A program made the position numbers and the translations under genes. 64,000 nucleotides of DNA from Halosolutus amylolyticus (GTDB taxonomy: Archaea > Halobacteriota > Halobacteria > Halobacteriales > Natrialbaceae): contig NZ_JALIQP010000003.1 of NCBI RefSeq assembly GCF_023566055.1, positions 62,001 to 126,000 on the forward strand, read 5' to 3'. Below, piece by piece: positions 8,730 through 17,131 of this stretch (position 1 is the first letter of the stretch; every line of letters starts with the position of its first letter). The notes under the pieces were generated by a model. The model worked only from the letters and a program-made list of their open reading frames with translations. It was not told where the DNA came from and ran no database searches.

Positions 8730-9419
8730 TCAGACGCCGACGGGCTGACCGGCACCGTGCGTGCTGGCACCGCCGTTGCTTTTCTCGAACGCGAGGCCGA
8801 ACATCCGGAAGATCGAGATGTACGCGTAGAAGCTGACGAACGGCACCAGCAGGAGACCGATGACGGTGATGCCGAGGATGAACCCGACGATATTCAGCGC
8901 GACGCCGACGACGAACGGCATCAGGATTGCGACCACGTAGTCGCTGCTGAGCAGGACGGGCTTGAGCGCGTCGAAGTCGAACGCCGCGCCAAGGGTCCCC
9001 TCGCTGGCGAAGTTGGCCAGCGCGGCCGGCACGAGGTAGTAGATCACGAACATGAGCGGGACGATCAGCAGCATCGTCATGAGGCCGACGCCAGCGAGGA
9101 GTCCACCGCCGTCGCCCCCTATGGCGCCGCCGGCACCGATCAACCCGAAGACGACGAACAGGTACGCCACGGTCGGGACCACGGAGTACACGAAGGCGAT
9201 AACCGTCGCTTTCAATCCGTCGACGAAGAGTTCGCCCCACTCGTCGAACTCCGGCGGGTCTTCGGAACCGCCGATCGTCCGTTCGAGGACCCGGACGTAG
9301 TACCCCATGATGAGGAACGCCGGTATCAGCAGAACCGATAGTGCTGTCAGCACGCCACCGATGAGGATTCGTCCGATCCAGTCGCCGCGCATTGGGTACG
9401 AGAGGCTATCTTCTAGCAT
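8730..9419 (-). CDS. DUF4013 domain-containing membrane protein
   Basis: A 229-residue membrane protein with about five or six helices (near 15-45, 65-90, 92-120, 125-140, 165-205). The opening MLEDSLSYPMRGDWIGRILIGG and the ERTIGGSEDPPEFDEWGELF block near 44-64 are characteristic of DUF4013, a family of unknown function common in archaea. The start is supported by a TATA-like AATATACG about 25 bases before the ATG. The Gly-rich stretch near 95-110 links two helices. The 228 bases between it and the next stop at 9648 hold nothing I can identify. Confidence 0.85.
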   Translation of the reverse strand: MLEDSLSYPMRGDWIGRILIGGVLTALSVLLIPAFLIMGYYVRVLERTIGGSEDPPEFDEWGELFVDGLKATVIAFVYSVVPTVAYLFVVFGLIGAGGAIGGDGGGLLAGVGLMTMLLIVPLMFVIYYLVPAALANFASEGTLGAAFDFDALKPVLLSSDYVVAILMPFVVGVALNIVGFILGITVIGLLLVPFVSFYAYISIFRMFGLAFEKSNGGASTHGAGQPVGV

Positions 9420-9647
9420 AATCTTACAGTTCAGTAATCGTATATTCATCGTTTGCTGGTAAATGCTTCGGCCGCCTGGTCGATCGAGTCACGGAATTCG
9501 CGCCGAGGTGAGCGACAGCGGTGTGCCGATCGGGGCGAACCGTGTTCGATACCCGTCGGTAGCGAACGGGTTCTGCGGACGTGGTCGGGGGCCGGCGGCG
9601 TCACGGTCTGCGGGCCGAGACCGTCGAGACGACCGTGCTGGCCGGGC

Positions 9648-10085
9648 TCAGACCTCGTTTTCCTCCTCGAGTTCGTCGAGGAACTCGTGGGCGTCCTCCA
9701 GGATTTCCCGTGGTCCGTCCTGCGTGACGGTGTTTACTGCCTGTTCGTAGTCGCGCCACTGGAGGTCGCGATGTTCGTTGGACAGTTCCGCGCTGGCCTC
9801 GAAGGACTTCGCGACGAAGAGGTGAACGGTTTTGTGGATCGTTTTCCCGTTCGCCTCGAAGACGTAGTCGTAGTCCTTGCGAAAGCCGTCGAGTAGCCGG
9901 AACTGTTCGATACCTGCCTCTTCCTTTACTTCGCGGATCGCCGTCTGTTGTAGCTCTTCATCTCCTTCGACACCGCCCTTGGGAAACTCCCAGTCACCTG
10001 GGCGGCTCTTGAGTAGAAGATACTCGCGCCGGCCCCGCGTATCGCGGAAGAGGATTGCGCCTGCGCTCGTAGCTTCGACTGCCAT
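9648..10085 (-). CDS. Nudix hydrolase, Ap4A hydrolase type
   Basis: A 145-residue Nudix enzyme. The Nudix box runs from GGVEGDEE through REVKEEAGIE (about residues 37-60), matching GX5EX7REUXEEXGU. The preceding EFPKG and the overall size resemble bis(5'-nucleosyl)-tetraphosphatases, which cut dinucleoside polyphosphates. The C-terminus is very acidic. A TATA-like CTCTTAACG lies about 28 bases before the start, and the gene diverges from the S10-like gene. Confidence 0.88.
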   Translation of the reverse strand: MAVEATSAGAILFRDTRGRREYLLLKSRPGDWEFPKGGVEGDEELQQTAIREVKEEAGIEQFRLLDGFRKDYDYVFEANGKTIHKTVHLFVAKSFEASAELSNEHRDLQWRDYEQAVNTVTQDGPREILEDAHEFLDELEEENEV

Positions 10086-10196
10086 TACCCAAAATAACGG
10101 GTGCGTCGTTAAGAGAATATCGGACTGTTCGTCCAGCGGAGACGTATCTCAGCAGGTTTTTACCCGCTGGCCGTAGACGTTCCCACAGCACCAGCC

Positions 10197-10532
10197 ATGA
10201 CCTTCGTCACCCGTCTCACGCTCCAGAGCGGCGATAGAGCCGCCCTCGATGCGATCGTCGACGACATCAAATCGACGGCCGAGCGCAAGGGGGCCGCGCT
10301 GAAAGGGCCCCACTCGCATCCGCCGGAAAAACTCTCGGTTCCCCAGCACGCTCGGCTCCACGGCGACGACGATCGGCGGTTCTCCTCGTGGGACTACACG
10401 GTCTTCACGCGGGAACTCGAGATCCACGGCCACGACAACCTCGCGCGAAACGTCGCCGAACAGAATTTCCCTGACTCGGTCCACATCGAGGCCGAGGTCG
10501 AACAGATCCACGGCGTCGGCCGCGGGAACTGA
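10197..10532 (+). CDS. uS10/mL48 family ribosomal protein paralogue
   Basis: A 111-residue protein resembling ribosomal protein S10: TRLTLQSGDRAALDAIVDDI at residues 5-24, the loop KGPHSHPPEKLSVPQHARL (about 41-59) where S10 has its proline-rich extended loop, and a C-terminal strand YTVFTRELEIHGHD. It is not the canonical rpsJ, which in archaea is coupled to tuf. Haloarchaeal genomes carry this second copy; whether it enters ribosomes is not established as far as I know. TATA-like GGTTTTTACC precedes it by about 35 bases. Confidence 0.82.
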   Translation: MTFVTRLTLQSGDRAALDAIVDDIKSTAERKGAALKGPHSHPPEKLSVPQHARLHGDDDRRFSSWDYTVFTRELEIHGHDNLARNVAEQNFPDSVHIEAEVEQIHGVGRGN

Positions 10533-10596
10533 ACGGGAGAGGCAGACCGGTCTCGGTGCCGATACTTATTGGTGGGCCGCCGATCTCTCTCCGGGT

Positions 10597-11922
10597 ATGA
10601 CCGACTCCGATCTCGTAACCCTTCGCCGTGACCTGCATCGCAAACCGGAACCCGCCTGGCGGGAGTTCTACACGACTGCCCGGATCGTCGAGGAGCTCCA
10701 GTCCCGCGTCGATCTGGACGCTCTCCACGTCGGCCCGGACGCGATCGTCGCCGACCAGCGGATGGGCGTCCCCGACGCCGCGGAACTGGCCGCCTGGCAC
10801 GATCGGGCCCGGGAGGCGGGCGCCGATCCGGACCTGCTGGACGACCTGGAAGGCGGTCACACGGGTGCCGTCGCGGTCGTAGAGCGCGGCGAGGGACCGA
10901 CCGTCGGCCTCCGGGTCGACATCGACGGCCTCCCGCGTCCCGAGAGCGACGACCCCGACCACGCGCCCGCCGCGGCGGGCTTTCGGTCCGAACACGAGGG
11001 AGCGATGCACGCCTGCGGGCACGACGCCCACGCGACGATCGGGATCGGCGTCCTCGAGCGGATCGCCGAGAGTGGTGAGGGACTCGACGGGTCGCGATCC
11101 TCGTCGGAACAGGGTTCCGACGGTGATTTTGCGGGGACGCTGAAGGTGTTCTTCCAGCCGGCCGAGGAGGTCATCGGCGGCGGCAAGTCGATGGCCAAAA
11201 GCGAGCACCTCGCGGACGTCGACTACCTGCTGGCGCTCCACATCGGCCTCGACCACCCCACCGGCGAGATCGTCGCGGGAATCGACGGCTTCCTCGCCGT
11301 GCGCCACCTCGACGCGACGATCACGGGCGAATCGGCCCACGCGGGCGGCCACCCCGAACAGGGACGCAACGCCGTTCAGGCGATGGCGACCGCGGTCGGG
11401 AACCTCTACGGTATCCCCCGGCACAACGACGGCGCGACGCGGGTCAACGCGGGCGTCGTCGAGGCCGGCAGTGCATCGAACGTCATCCCCGAAGAAGCGT
11501 ACATGCAGGTCGAAGTCCGCGGCGAGACGACCGACCTGATGGAGTACATGACCGAAAACGCCGAGCGCGTCCTCCGATCCGCCGCCGAGATGCACGAGTG
11601 TGACGTCGAAACCGAGATCGGCGCGGAAGCGCCGAGCGCGACGAGCGACGAGGAACTGGTATCGATCGTCGCCGACGCGGCCGGACGCGTGGACGGGGTC
11701 GAGAACGTCCTCGAGCGCGATCGACTCGGCGGGAGCGAGGACGCGACCTACCTGATGCGGGAGGTCCAGCAAAACGGCGGCCTGGCCTGCTACGTCGGCG
11801 TCGGCACCGACCATCCCGGCGGCCACCACACCGCGACGTTCGACGTCGACGAGGACAGTATCGGTCACGGGATCGAGACGATCGCCGGCGCGATCGAACG
11901 GATCGCTCGCGATCAGCCGTAA
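10597..11922 (+). CDS. M20 family amidohydrolase
   Basis: A 441-residue metallopeptidase-fold enzyme of the M20D type (AbgA, indole-acetyl-amino-acid hydrolase and aminoacylase relatives). Metal-site motifs: LRVDIDGLPRPE near 108-119, MHACGHDAHATIG near 137-149, FFQPAEEVIGGGK near 184-196 with the catalytic Glu pair, and LALHIG near 211-216. The dimerisation domain contains GESAHAGGHPEQGRNAVQA near 247-265. The long insert around residues 55-95 (VADQRMGVPDAAELA) points to the aminobenzoyl-glutamate-hydrolase-like branch. The substrate is an N-acyl amino acid or peptide, not determinable here. Confidence 0.87.
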   Translation: MTDSDLVTLRRDLHRKPEPAWREFYTTARIVEELQSRVDLDALHVGPDAIVADQRMGVPDAAELAAWHDRAREAGADPDLLDDLEGGHTGAVAVVERGEGPTVGLRVDIDGLPRPESDDPDHAPAAAGFRSEHEGAMHACGHDAHATIGIGVLERIAESGEGLDGSRSSSEQGSDGDFAGTLKVFFQPAEEVIGGGKSMAKSEHLADVDYLLALHIGLDHPTGEIVAGIDGFLAVRHLDATITGESAHAGGHPEQGRNAVQAMATAVGNLYGIPRHNDGATRVNAGVVEAGSASNVIPEEAYMQVEVRGETTDLMEYMTENAERVLRSAAEMHECDVETEIGAEAPSATSDEELVSIVADAAGRVDGVENVLERDRLGGSEDATYLMREVQQNGGLACYVGVGTDHPGGHHTATFDVDEDSIGHGIETIAGAIERIARDQP

Positions 11923-11950
11923 CGTCGAGGCCGCTGCGGTCGGTGCGGAC

Positions 11951-12033
11951 TATAGTAGCGACTGAAACGATTTACACACTGATCGCAACGCTGTCCTGCG
12001 ATCAGGTATGCATTGACTTTTAGTTGCTACTAT
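11951..12033. repeat. Palindromic repeat family A, copy 2
   Basis: Reads TATAGTAGCGACTGAAACGA at the left and ends TTTTAGTTGCTACTAT, with the inner GATCGCA/TGCGATC pair. It lies between the convergent M20 gene and the DUF4397 lipoprotein gene. The right end encodes the last three codons (Ser-Ser-Asn) and the TAA stop of the lipoprotein gene. Confidence 0.9.
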
Positions 12034-12844
12034 GTTCGTCGCCGTGGGCGTCCGAAACGACTTCGAGATCGAACGCCTCGTCGACGGGTGCCGCTCCGGG
12101 TTCGAGGTAGCCGACGGCGAACGCGGAGTAGACGCCGCCGGCCTCCGTGGCGACGTCGAACGTCGCGACGACGTCGCCGTCGTTGCCGTCGGTCGCGGGA
12201 CGCACTTCGAGGGTGTACTCGCCGGCTTCGACCTCGACCGTGGCGGCGTCGCCGAAGGCGGCGTCCTCGAACAGGACCGTCTCGCCGTCGCCGACGGTGA
12301 CGTCGACCGCGGGCGCGTCGGGGGACGCGTGGACGAGTCGGACGCGAGCCATCTCGCCCGGGTCGCTCAGGTCGTCCTCGAACACGGCGACCTCGAACGG
12401 CTGGTTCCCCTCGGCGAGTTCGCCGATCGCGGCGACGGTGACCGCACCCGCCGTCACCTCGAGGTCCTCGTCGAAGACGACTGTATTGGGGTCGCCGGCA
12501 GCCGTGATCATCACGCCGTACGTGCCGGGATCGAGTTCGAGGTAGTCGCTGACGTCCCGGAAGGGAACGTCCTCGAGTACCGGTTCGTCGTCGACGTAGA
12601 CGTCGACGTTCGGCGCGTCCGGCGAGAGGTGCGCGACGCGGACGTGGGCGGGGTCGTCCCCCATCGCTTCGTCGTCGCCCATCTCGTCGTCCGCACCGTC
12701 GTTCATGTCGTCATCCGTGCCGTCGTCCATATCGCCGCCCATTTCGTCGTTGCCGTCGTCGCCGCCGAGACAGCCAGCCACGAGCGCGATACCGGTTCCG
12801 CCCGCGATCGACAGGACACGACGCCTGGAATGCTTGTGAGACAT
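12020..12844 (-). CDS. DUF4397 domain lipoprotein (Tat-exported)
   Basis: A 274-residue secreted protein. The N-terminus has a Tat motif (RRRVLS near residues 6-11) followed by a hydrophobic stretch and a lipobox VAGC near 22-25, so it is probably lipid-anchored outside the cell. A low-complexity Asp/Gly/Met linker (about 28-65) leads to two DUF4397 repeats, each opening ARVRLVHASPDAPAVDV or VRVAHLSPDAPNVDVYVDD (about 68 and 165). DUF4397 is a beta-rich extracellular domain of unknown function. The final codons Ser-Ser-Asn-stop come from the adjoining family A repeat. Confidence 0.88.
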   Translation of the reverse strand: MSHKHSRRRVLSIAGGTGIALVAGCLGGDDGNDEMGGDMDDGTDDDMNDGADDEMGDDEAMGDDPAHVRVAHLSPDAPNVDVYVDDEPVLEDVPFRDVSDYLELDPGTYGVMITAAGDPNTVVFDEDLEVTAGAVTVAAIGELAEGNQPFEVAVFEDDLSDPGEMARVRLVHASPDAPAVDVTVGDGETVLFEDAAFGDAATVEVEAGEYTLEVRPATDGNDGDVVATFDVATEAGGVYSAFAVGYLEPGAAPVDEAFDLEVVSDAHGDEHSSN

Positions 12845-13017
12845 CGTCAGCATTTTGAACAGTAACTCAAATGTGAGATGCCCCTAACAGAGAAGGGGTT
12901 CTTCGATCGAACCCGACAGGTTGCCCGGAAACCCGCGGCTGTGGCCGGCGTTCCGCGAGTCCGATCGGTCCCTCGAACGGCTGTGGACGTGCAGGAGCGC
13001 GGCGAAACCGGTCGCCG

Positions 13018-14421
13018 TCAGTACTTCGGATCGGCGCCGGTCGTCTCGTAGACCGATTCCATCAGATCGTCGCGGCGGCGCTGCCAGCTCTCGAGTGCGC
13101 CCGGGTGGGAGGGGTAGTTCTCGTAGTGTGCCAGCAGTTCGTCGGCGCGGCGTTTCGTCCGGTAGAGGTTCCAGATCGTCCCCCAGTGGCCGCGGCTCTT
13201 GAGCAGGGCCTCGAGTTTGAGCTTCAGGCCGATGTTCGTACTTCCCGAGTACAGCGCCTCGGCGAGTTTGTCGCCCGGCATCGCGGCGAGCAGTCCCATC
13301 AGGTCGTCGACGTCGACGGCCGTCGAGAGGATGTTGTAGACGTCGAGCGCGGCGTAGCGGCCCCCGAAGTGGTCCATCACGCGCTCGTTGTATTCCCAGA
13401 ACGCCGCTTCGCTGTAATCGTCGGTTTCGAGGGCCTCGATCGCCGCCTCGGCGGCGTAGGTTGCGGCGTAGGCGGCGCCGGCGATGCCGCCGCCGGTGGT
13501 CGGGTTCACGTGACCAGCGGCGTCCCCGATGGCCATGTAGCCGGGGTGGACCGCGGAGTCGTACGGCCGGCGGGTGGGCAGTGCGGCCCCGAGTTTGTCC
13601 TCGACCTCCGCGCCGGCGAACTCCGGCCGGTTCTGGAGGTCGCGCTTGAGGTCGTCGACGAGTTCCATCGGCTCCTCGGTCATCTGGAAGCCGAGTCCGG
13701 CGTTGATCTCCGTCTCGGTGCGCGGGAAGTACCAGAGGTAGCCCGCGGCGCGCTCGGTCGGCTTGAACACCAGCGCGTCCGACCACTCGACCGGTTCGTC
13801 GACGTGGACGATCTCCCGGTAGGCCGAACAGAAGTGCGTGTAGTCGACGTTCGTGTCGAACGTCGAGTCCGAGAAGTCGACGTTGTCCTGGAGCACCGAC
13901 AGCGACCCGGCCGCGTCGATCACGACGTCAGCCTCGTACGTGTGGGGGGTGCCCTTGCGAATCGCCTCGACGCCGGTCACCCGTCCGTCGTCGGCCTGAA
14001 CGACGTTCTTGACGACGGTGTCGTAGTGGAACGTTGTTCCGGCGTCGCCCGCACCATCGATGATCCGCCGGCCGTACTCCCAGCGATCGATGACCGCCAG
14101 TTCGCCGGGGACCGGAATCTCGAGGACGGTGTCCTCCTGCGGAATCTCGAACCGCCCGTGATCGACGCCCGTGTTGGTGAACGCGGGTTCGAGCTGTGAC
14201 TTCGGGATCGCCTCGGGGAACGCGTCGGCACCTTTCAACGCGTCCCCGCAGGCGATGTGGCCCGCTTCGGACTCGGATTTGCGTTCGAGGACGACGACGT
14301 CGTATCCCTCGCGTGCGATCGCGGCTGCAGCGTAACATCCTGCAGTCCCGGCCCCCACCACGACGACATCGGGCGAGTGCCGTTCGGGAGTGGCGGTGGC
14401 GGACTGCTCCTGCGTACTCAT
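13018..14421 (-). CDS. Geranylgeranyl reductase family FAD oxidoreductase
   Basis: A 467-residue flavoprotein of the GGR family, which saturates the isoprenoid chains of archaeal lipids or reduces quinone/chlorophyll side chains. FAD-binding VVVVGAGTAGCYAAAAIARE is near residues 18-37, the YLWYFPR motif typical of the substrate channel near 228-234, and the second FAD motif YMAIGDAAGHVNPTTGGGI near 295-313. The start MSTQEQS is used because FAD-binding sequence begins soon after. A divergent ferredoxin-like gene, a plausible electron donor, lies 247 bases away (inference). Confidence 0.85.
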   Translation of the reverse strand: MSTQEQSATATPERHSPDVVVVGAGTAGCYAAAAIAREGYDVVVLERKSESEAGHIACGDALKGADAFPEAIPKSQLEPAFTNTGVDHGRFEIPQEDTVLEIPVPGELAVIDRWEYGRRIIDGAGDAGTTFHYDTVVKNVVQADDGRVTGVEAIRKGTPHTYEADVVIDAAGSLSVLQDNVDFSDSTFDTNVDYTHFCSAYREIVHVDEPVEWSDALVFKPTERAAGYLWYFPRTETEINAGLGFQMTEEPMELVDDLKRDLQNRPEFAGAEVEDKLGAALPTRRPYDSAVHPGYMAIGDAAGHVNPTTGGGIAGAAYAATYAAEAAIEALETDDYSEAAFWEYNERVMDHFGGRYAALDVYNILSTAVDVDDLMGLLAAMPGDKLAEALYSGSTNIGLKLKLEALLKSRGHWGTIWNLYRTKRRADELLAHYENYPSHPGALESWQRRRDDLMESVYETTGADPKY

Positions 14422-14668
14422 ACCAGCAGTGTGCACACCGCGGTAAGAAAACGTTTTATGTGCGATTCGCCCCGAACCGATCGGAGAAAGCCCGCGGCAA
14501 CGGCCCGAACCGGTTCGATCGGCACCTGAATCGTCCGAGGCCGTGCAGTTCCGGTCGAGGCGTCCGGTGGGACGCGCCGTGGTCGGAACCACAGCCGCAA
14601 GTACTGTTGGATCGAGTGCAACAAAATCCTAATAAAGAGTTTTAGTGGGGTCTTTCGTAGCGTCCGGT

Positions 14669-15004
14669 ATGACAGAGTACACGATCGAGTTCGTCGGGAC
14701 CGGCGAATCGATCACGTGCACGGACAAGGAGACCATTCTGAGCCGGTGTCTCGAGGAGGGGATCGCCCAGGAGTACTCCTGCCGGGTCGGCATGTGTCTG
14801 GCCTGTTCCGCCGAAATCGTCGAAGGGGAGGTCGTCCAGCCCGCCGCTCGCGGCCTCACGGAAGCGGAGGCCGAGAACTACGCGCTCACCTGTATGGCGC
14901 GCCCGCAGTCGGACCTGAAACTCGATCGCGGAAAGTACCCGCCGAGCATCGAGGGCGACCTCGAGACCGGCGGCTCGTCGGACGCGGCCGCGGCGGACGA
15001 CTGA
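14669..15004 (+). CDS. 2Fe-2S plant-type ferredoxin
   Basis: A 111-residue electron carrier. The cluster ligands are visible as YSCRVGMCLACSAE (C-x4-C-x2-C, near 37-50) and LTCMARP (near 77-83). It lacks the long acidic N-terminal insertion of the main halobacterial ferredoxin, so it is a minor relative. Start MTEYTIEF was chosen since it opens the first beta strand; an upstream in-frame ATG would add eight poorly conserved residues. It diverges from the GGR-type reductase. The TGA stop abuts a family B repeat. Confidence 0.9.
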   Translation: MTEYTIEFVGTGESITCTDKETILSRCLEEGIAQEYSCRVGMCLACSAEIVEGEVVQPAARGLTEAEAENYALTCMARPQSDLKLDRGKYPPSIEGDLETGGSSDAAAADD

Positions 15005-15086
15005 TACGGACTGCTGTAAGTCATTTCCGGCGCAACCGCAAGATTGGTCGCGGTTGCGCCGGTAAATCGTTACAGCAATCCGTATG
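15004..15086. repeat. Palindromic repeat family B, best copy
   Basis: ATACGGACTGCTGTAA at the left pairs with TTACAGCAATCCGTAT at the right, and inner CCGGCGCAACCGC pairs with GCGGTTGCGCCGG, giving a nearly complete hairpin. It begins on the last base of the ferredoxin stop codon and fills the convergent gap before the rhodanese-MBL gene. A terminator role is plausible but untested. Confidence 0.88.
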
Positions 15087-15104
15087 AACCCGTGAGCAGG
15101 GCGA

Positions 15105-16280
15105 TCAGTCGCCGATCGCACAGTTGTTCGGACCCAGTTCGAGTTCGAACGCCGTCTCTTCGTCGACGTCCTCCAGTCTGAGGTTCACCGCCACGATGCG
15201 CTCGTGGTTGGCCGGCCGTGGCGGGAGGTCGCTCGTCGCGCGGGCGACGAACTCGTCTTCCACTGCCGAGAGCGCGGGGATCCGATCGCGCAGGTCCCCG
15301 AGTCGGTCGGCGAACGGTCCGTCCGCGCGTGCTTCGGCGGCGTCGCCGTAGTGGCCCGGCGCGATCGTCGTCCCGTCCGGCAGGGCCAGCAGTCTCTCCT
15401 GAAGGCTCTCGTACAACTGCCGGGCGGCATCGGCCGCACCGTCGTCGCCGCGCTCTAGGTCCGGCCGCCCGACCCCCTCGAGAAACAGCGTATCGCCGGT
15501 GAACAGGACGTCCGCCAGGCGAACGGAGCACGACTCGGTCGTGTGACCGGGCGTCGTCACGGCGGTCAGCGTGACGTCGCCGACGCGGAGTTCGTCGCCG
15601 TCCGCGACGGTCCTGGTGTCGAACGCGAGGCCACGATCGCGAGCGCCCGCAGGGACGACCGCCGCCGCGTCGGTCCGCGATTCGAGGGTGCGGACGCCGC
15701 TGACGTGATCCGCGTGCACGTGCGTGTCGATCGCGTAGCGCAGGTCCGCGCCCCGGTCCGCGAGGTCGTCGACGTACCGATCGGCGAACGCGCGGAGCGG
15801 GTCGATCACCGCCGCCTCGCCGTCGCTTTCGATCGCGTAGGCGAGACAACCGCTGGACGGGCGATCGTACTGCAGGATCGTCGCGGGCGCGTCGACGTCG
15901 AGTTCGCGGGCGACGTACAGGTCGGCCCAGGCGTCCATTCCGCCGGCGAGGTTGCGCGCGTCGACCTCGGCCGCCCGGAGGAGCGACACGGCGTGAGCGC
16001 TCGCCTCCCCGTGGCCACAGACCGCGACGATCGGTTCCCCGAGGTCGGACACGAGGTCGGTCGCGTTCCCCATCGCTTCGGCCTGGACGAACCGGACGTG
16101 CGGAATCTGGACGGCGTCGACCCCGTCGCCGTCGACGTGCCAGCGCTCGAACTCGTCGCGGTCGCGGACGTCGAGGACGGTCAGGTCGTCGCCCGCTCGC
16201 AACCGCTCGGCCAGCGTCTCGGGAGCGATCGGGGAGGGGTCGTCGATCGATCGTTCGTCGGCCGCGCTCCGATCGGTCAT
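15105..16280 (-). CDS. Rhodanese-MBL fold hydrolase (persulfide dioxygenase-like)
   Basis: A 391-residue two-domain protein. Residues about 20-125 form a rhodanese domain with VLDVRDRDEFERWHVDG and the active-site loop VAVCGHGEAS (Cys near 88). From about 135 on it is a metallo-beta-lactamase fold: THVHADHVSG (near 191-200), TTPGHTTES (near 243-251) and FTGDTLF (near 264-270), the ETHE1/glyoxalase II set of metal ligands. Such fusions handle glutathione- or other thiol-bound persulfides; in haloarchaea the thiol would be gamma-glutamylcysteine (inference). The usual order is MBL first; here the rhodanese leads. Confidence 0.85.
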   Translation of the reverse strand: MTDRSAADERSIDDPSPIAPETLAERLRAGDDLTVLDVRDRDEFERWHVDGDGVDAVQIPHVRFVQAEAMGNATDLVSDLGEPIVAVCGHGEASAHAVSLLRAAEVDARNLAGGMDAWADLYVARELDVDAPATILQYDRPSSGCLAYAIESDGEAAVIDPLRAFADRYVDDLADRGADLRYAIDTHVHADHVSGVRTLESRTDAAAVVPAGARDRGLAFDTRTVADGDELRVGDVTLTAVTTPGHTTESCSVRLADVLFTGDTLFLEGVGRPDLERGDDGAADAARQLYESLQERLLALPDGTTIAPGHYGDAAEARADGPFADRLGDLRDRIPALSAVEDEFVARATSDLPPRPANHERIVAVNLRLEDVDEETAFELELGPNNCAIGD

Positions 16281-16377
16281 GTCTATCGGTACGCGTCCCC
16301 GCCAGTTAACGTCGCGGCCGTCACTCGGCGCGCGGACCGCCACCAACGTTCAACACTGGTGACGTGGTCGTGCCGGT

Positions 16378-17019
16378 ATGGACGCCGCCGACTTCCAGCG
16401 TACGGTCGAGGAGGCGACGACGACCGAACTCGAACGGCTCGGATCGTCGAAACTGCTCGTCGCGCTCACCGATGCGGACCTGACGGAAGAAAGGGTGCTT
16501 CGAACTGCTGCCGACAGCGAACGCGCCGCGATAGAGACCTTCGAAGCCTGGGCCGCCGACGAGGCACACGCCGACGCGCGCGACGCGTTCGCCGCGTTTC
16601 GCGACGCGGAACGCGACCACTACGATCGGGTCGTGGCCCTGCTCGACGGTTCGCACGACGCCGCCGACGCGGACGCTGGCGGGATGCACGACCGCCTTCG
16701 ATCGTTCGAGACGACCGCACCACGTCTCGGCGGCGTCGTCGGCCGATCGCTGGTCGGCGAGCGGACGCACCTGCAGGTCGTGAGCTTCTTCGTCAACGAA
16801 GGCGACGAGCGACGCGCCGACGAGTTCCGGGAGTTGCGAGCCGAGACGTCGGCCCAGGGCGATCGGGCGGCGTCGGTGCTTGAAACCGTCTGCGAGGAGC
16901 GCGAAGACGACGCGTGGGATCGCGCGAGCGAGGCCGCAGCGGACGTCGTCGACGACGCCTACGAGGCGTACGCGGACTCGCTCGACGACCTCGGCATCGA
17001 TCCGAAGCCGATCTGTTGA
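16378..17019 (+). CDS. Rubrerythrin family protein
   Basis: A 213-residue acidic helical protein that I match to the halobacterial rubrerythrin-like family by its opening (MDAADFQRTVEE...RLGSSKLLVAL) and helix layout. Helices around 40-95 and 105-205 form the likely ferritin-like bundle. Classical di-iron ExxH ligands are not clear: ERDHYDRVV near 80-88 offers one Glu/His set, but a full pair is missing to my eye. Peroxidase activity is therefore uncertain. It diverges from the rhodanese-MBL gene. Confidence 0.7.
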   Translation: MDAADFQRTVEEATTTELERLGSSKLLVALTDADLTEERVLRTAADSERAAIETFEAWAADEAHADARDAFAAFRDAERDHYDRVVALLDGSHDAADADAGGMHDRLRSFETTAPRLGGVVGRSLVGERTHLQVVSFFVNEGDERRADEFRELRAETSAQGDRAASVLETVCEEREDDAWDRASEAAADVVDDAYEAYADSLDDLGIDPKPIC

Positions 17020-17131
17020 CTGCGGGGTGCGGCGAATCCGTCCCAGCGGTCGCTATGACGAAGCAAATTTCCGGTGAACGTGCCACAGAACTCCGACTCG
17101 AACCGCCGACGTGCGGCCGTCTCGAGGCCGA

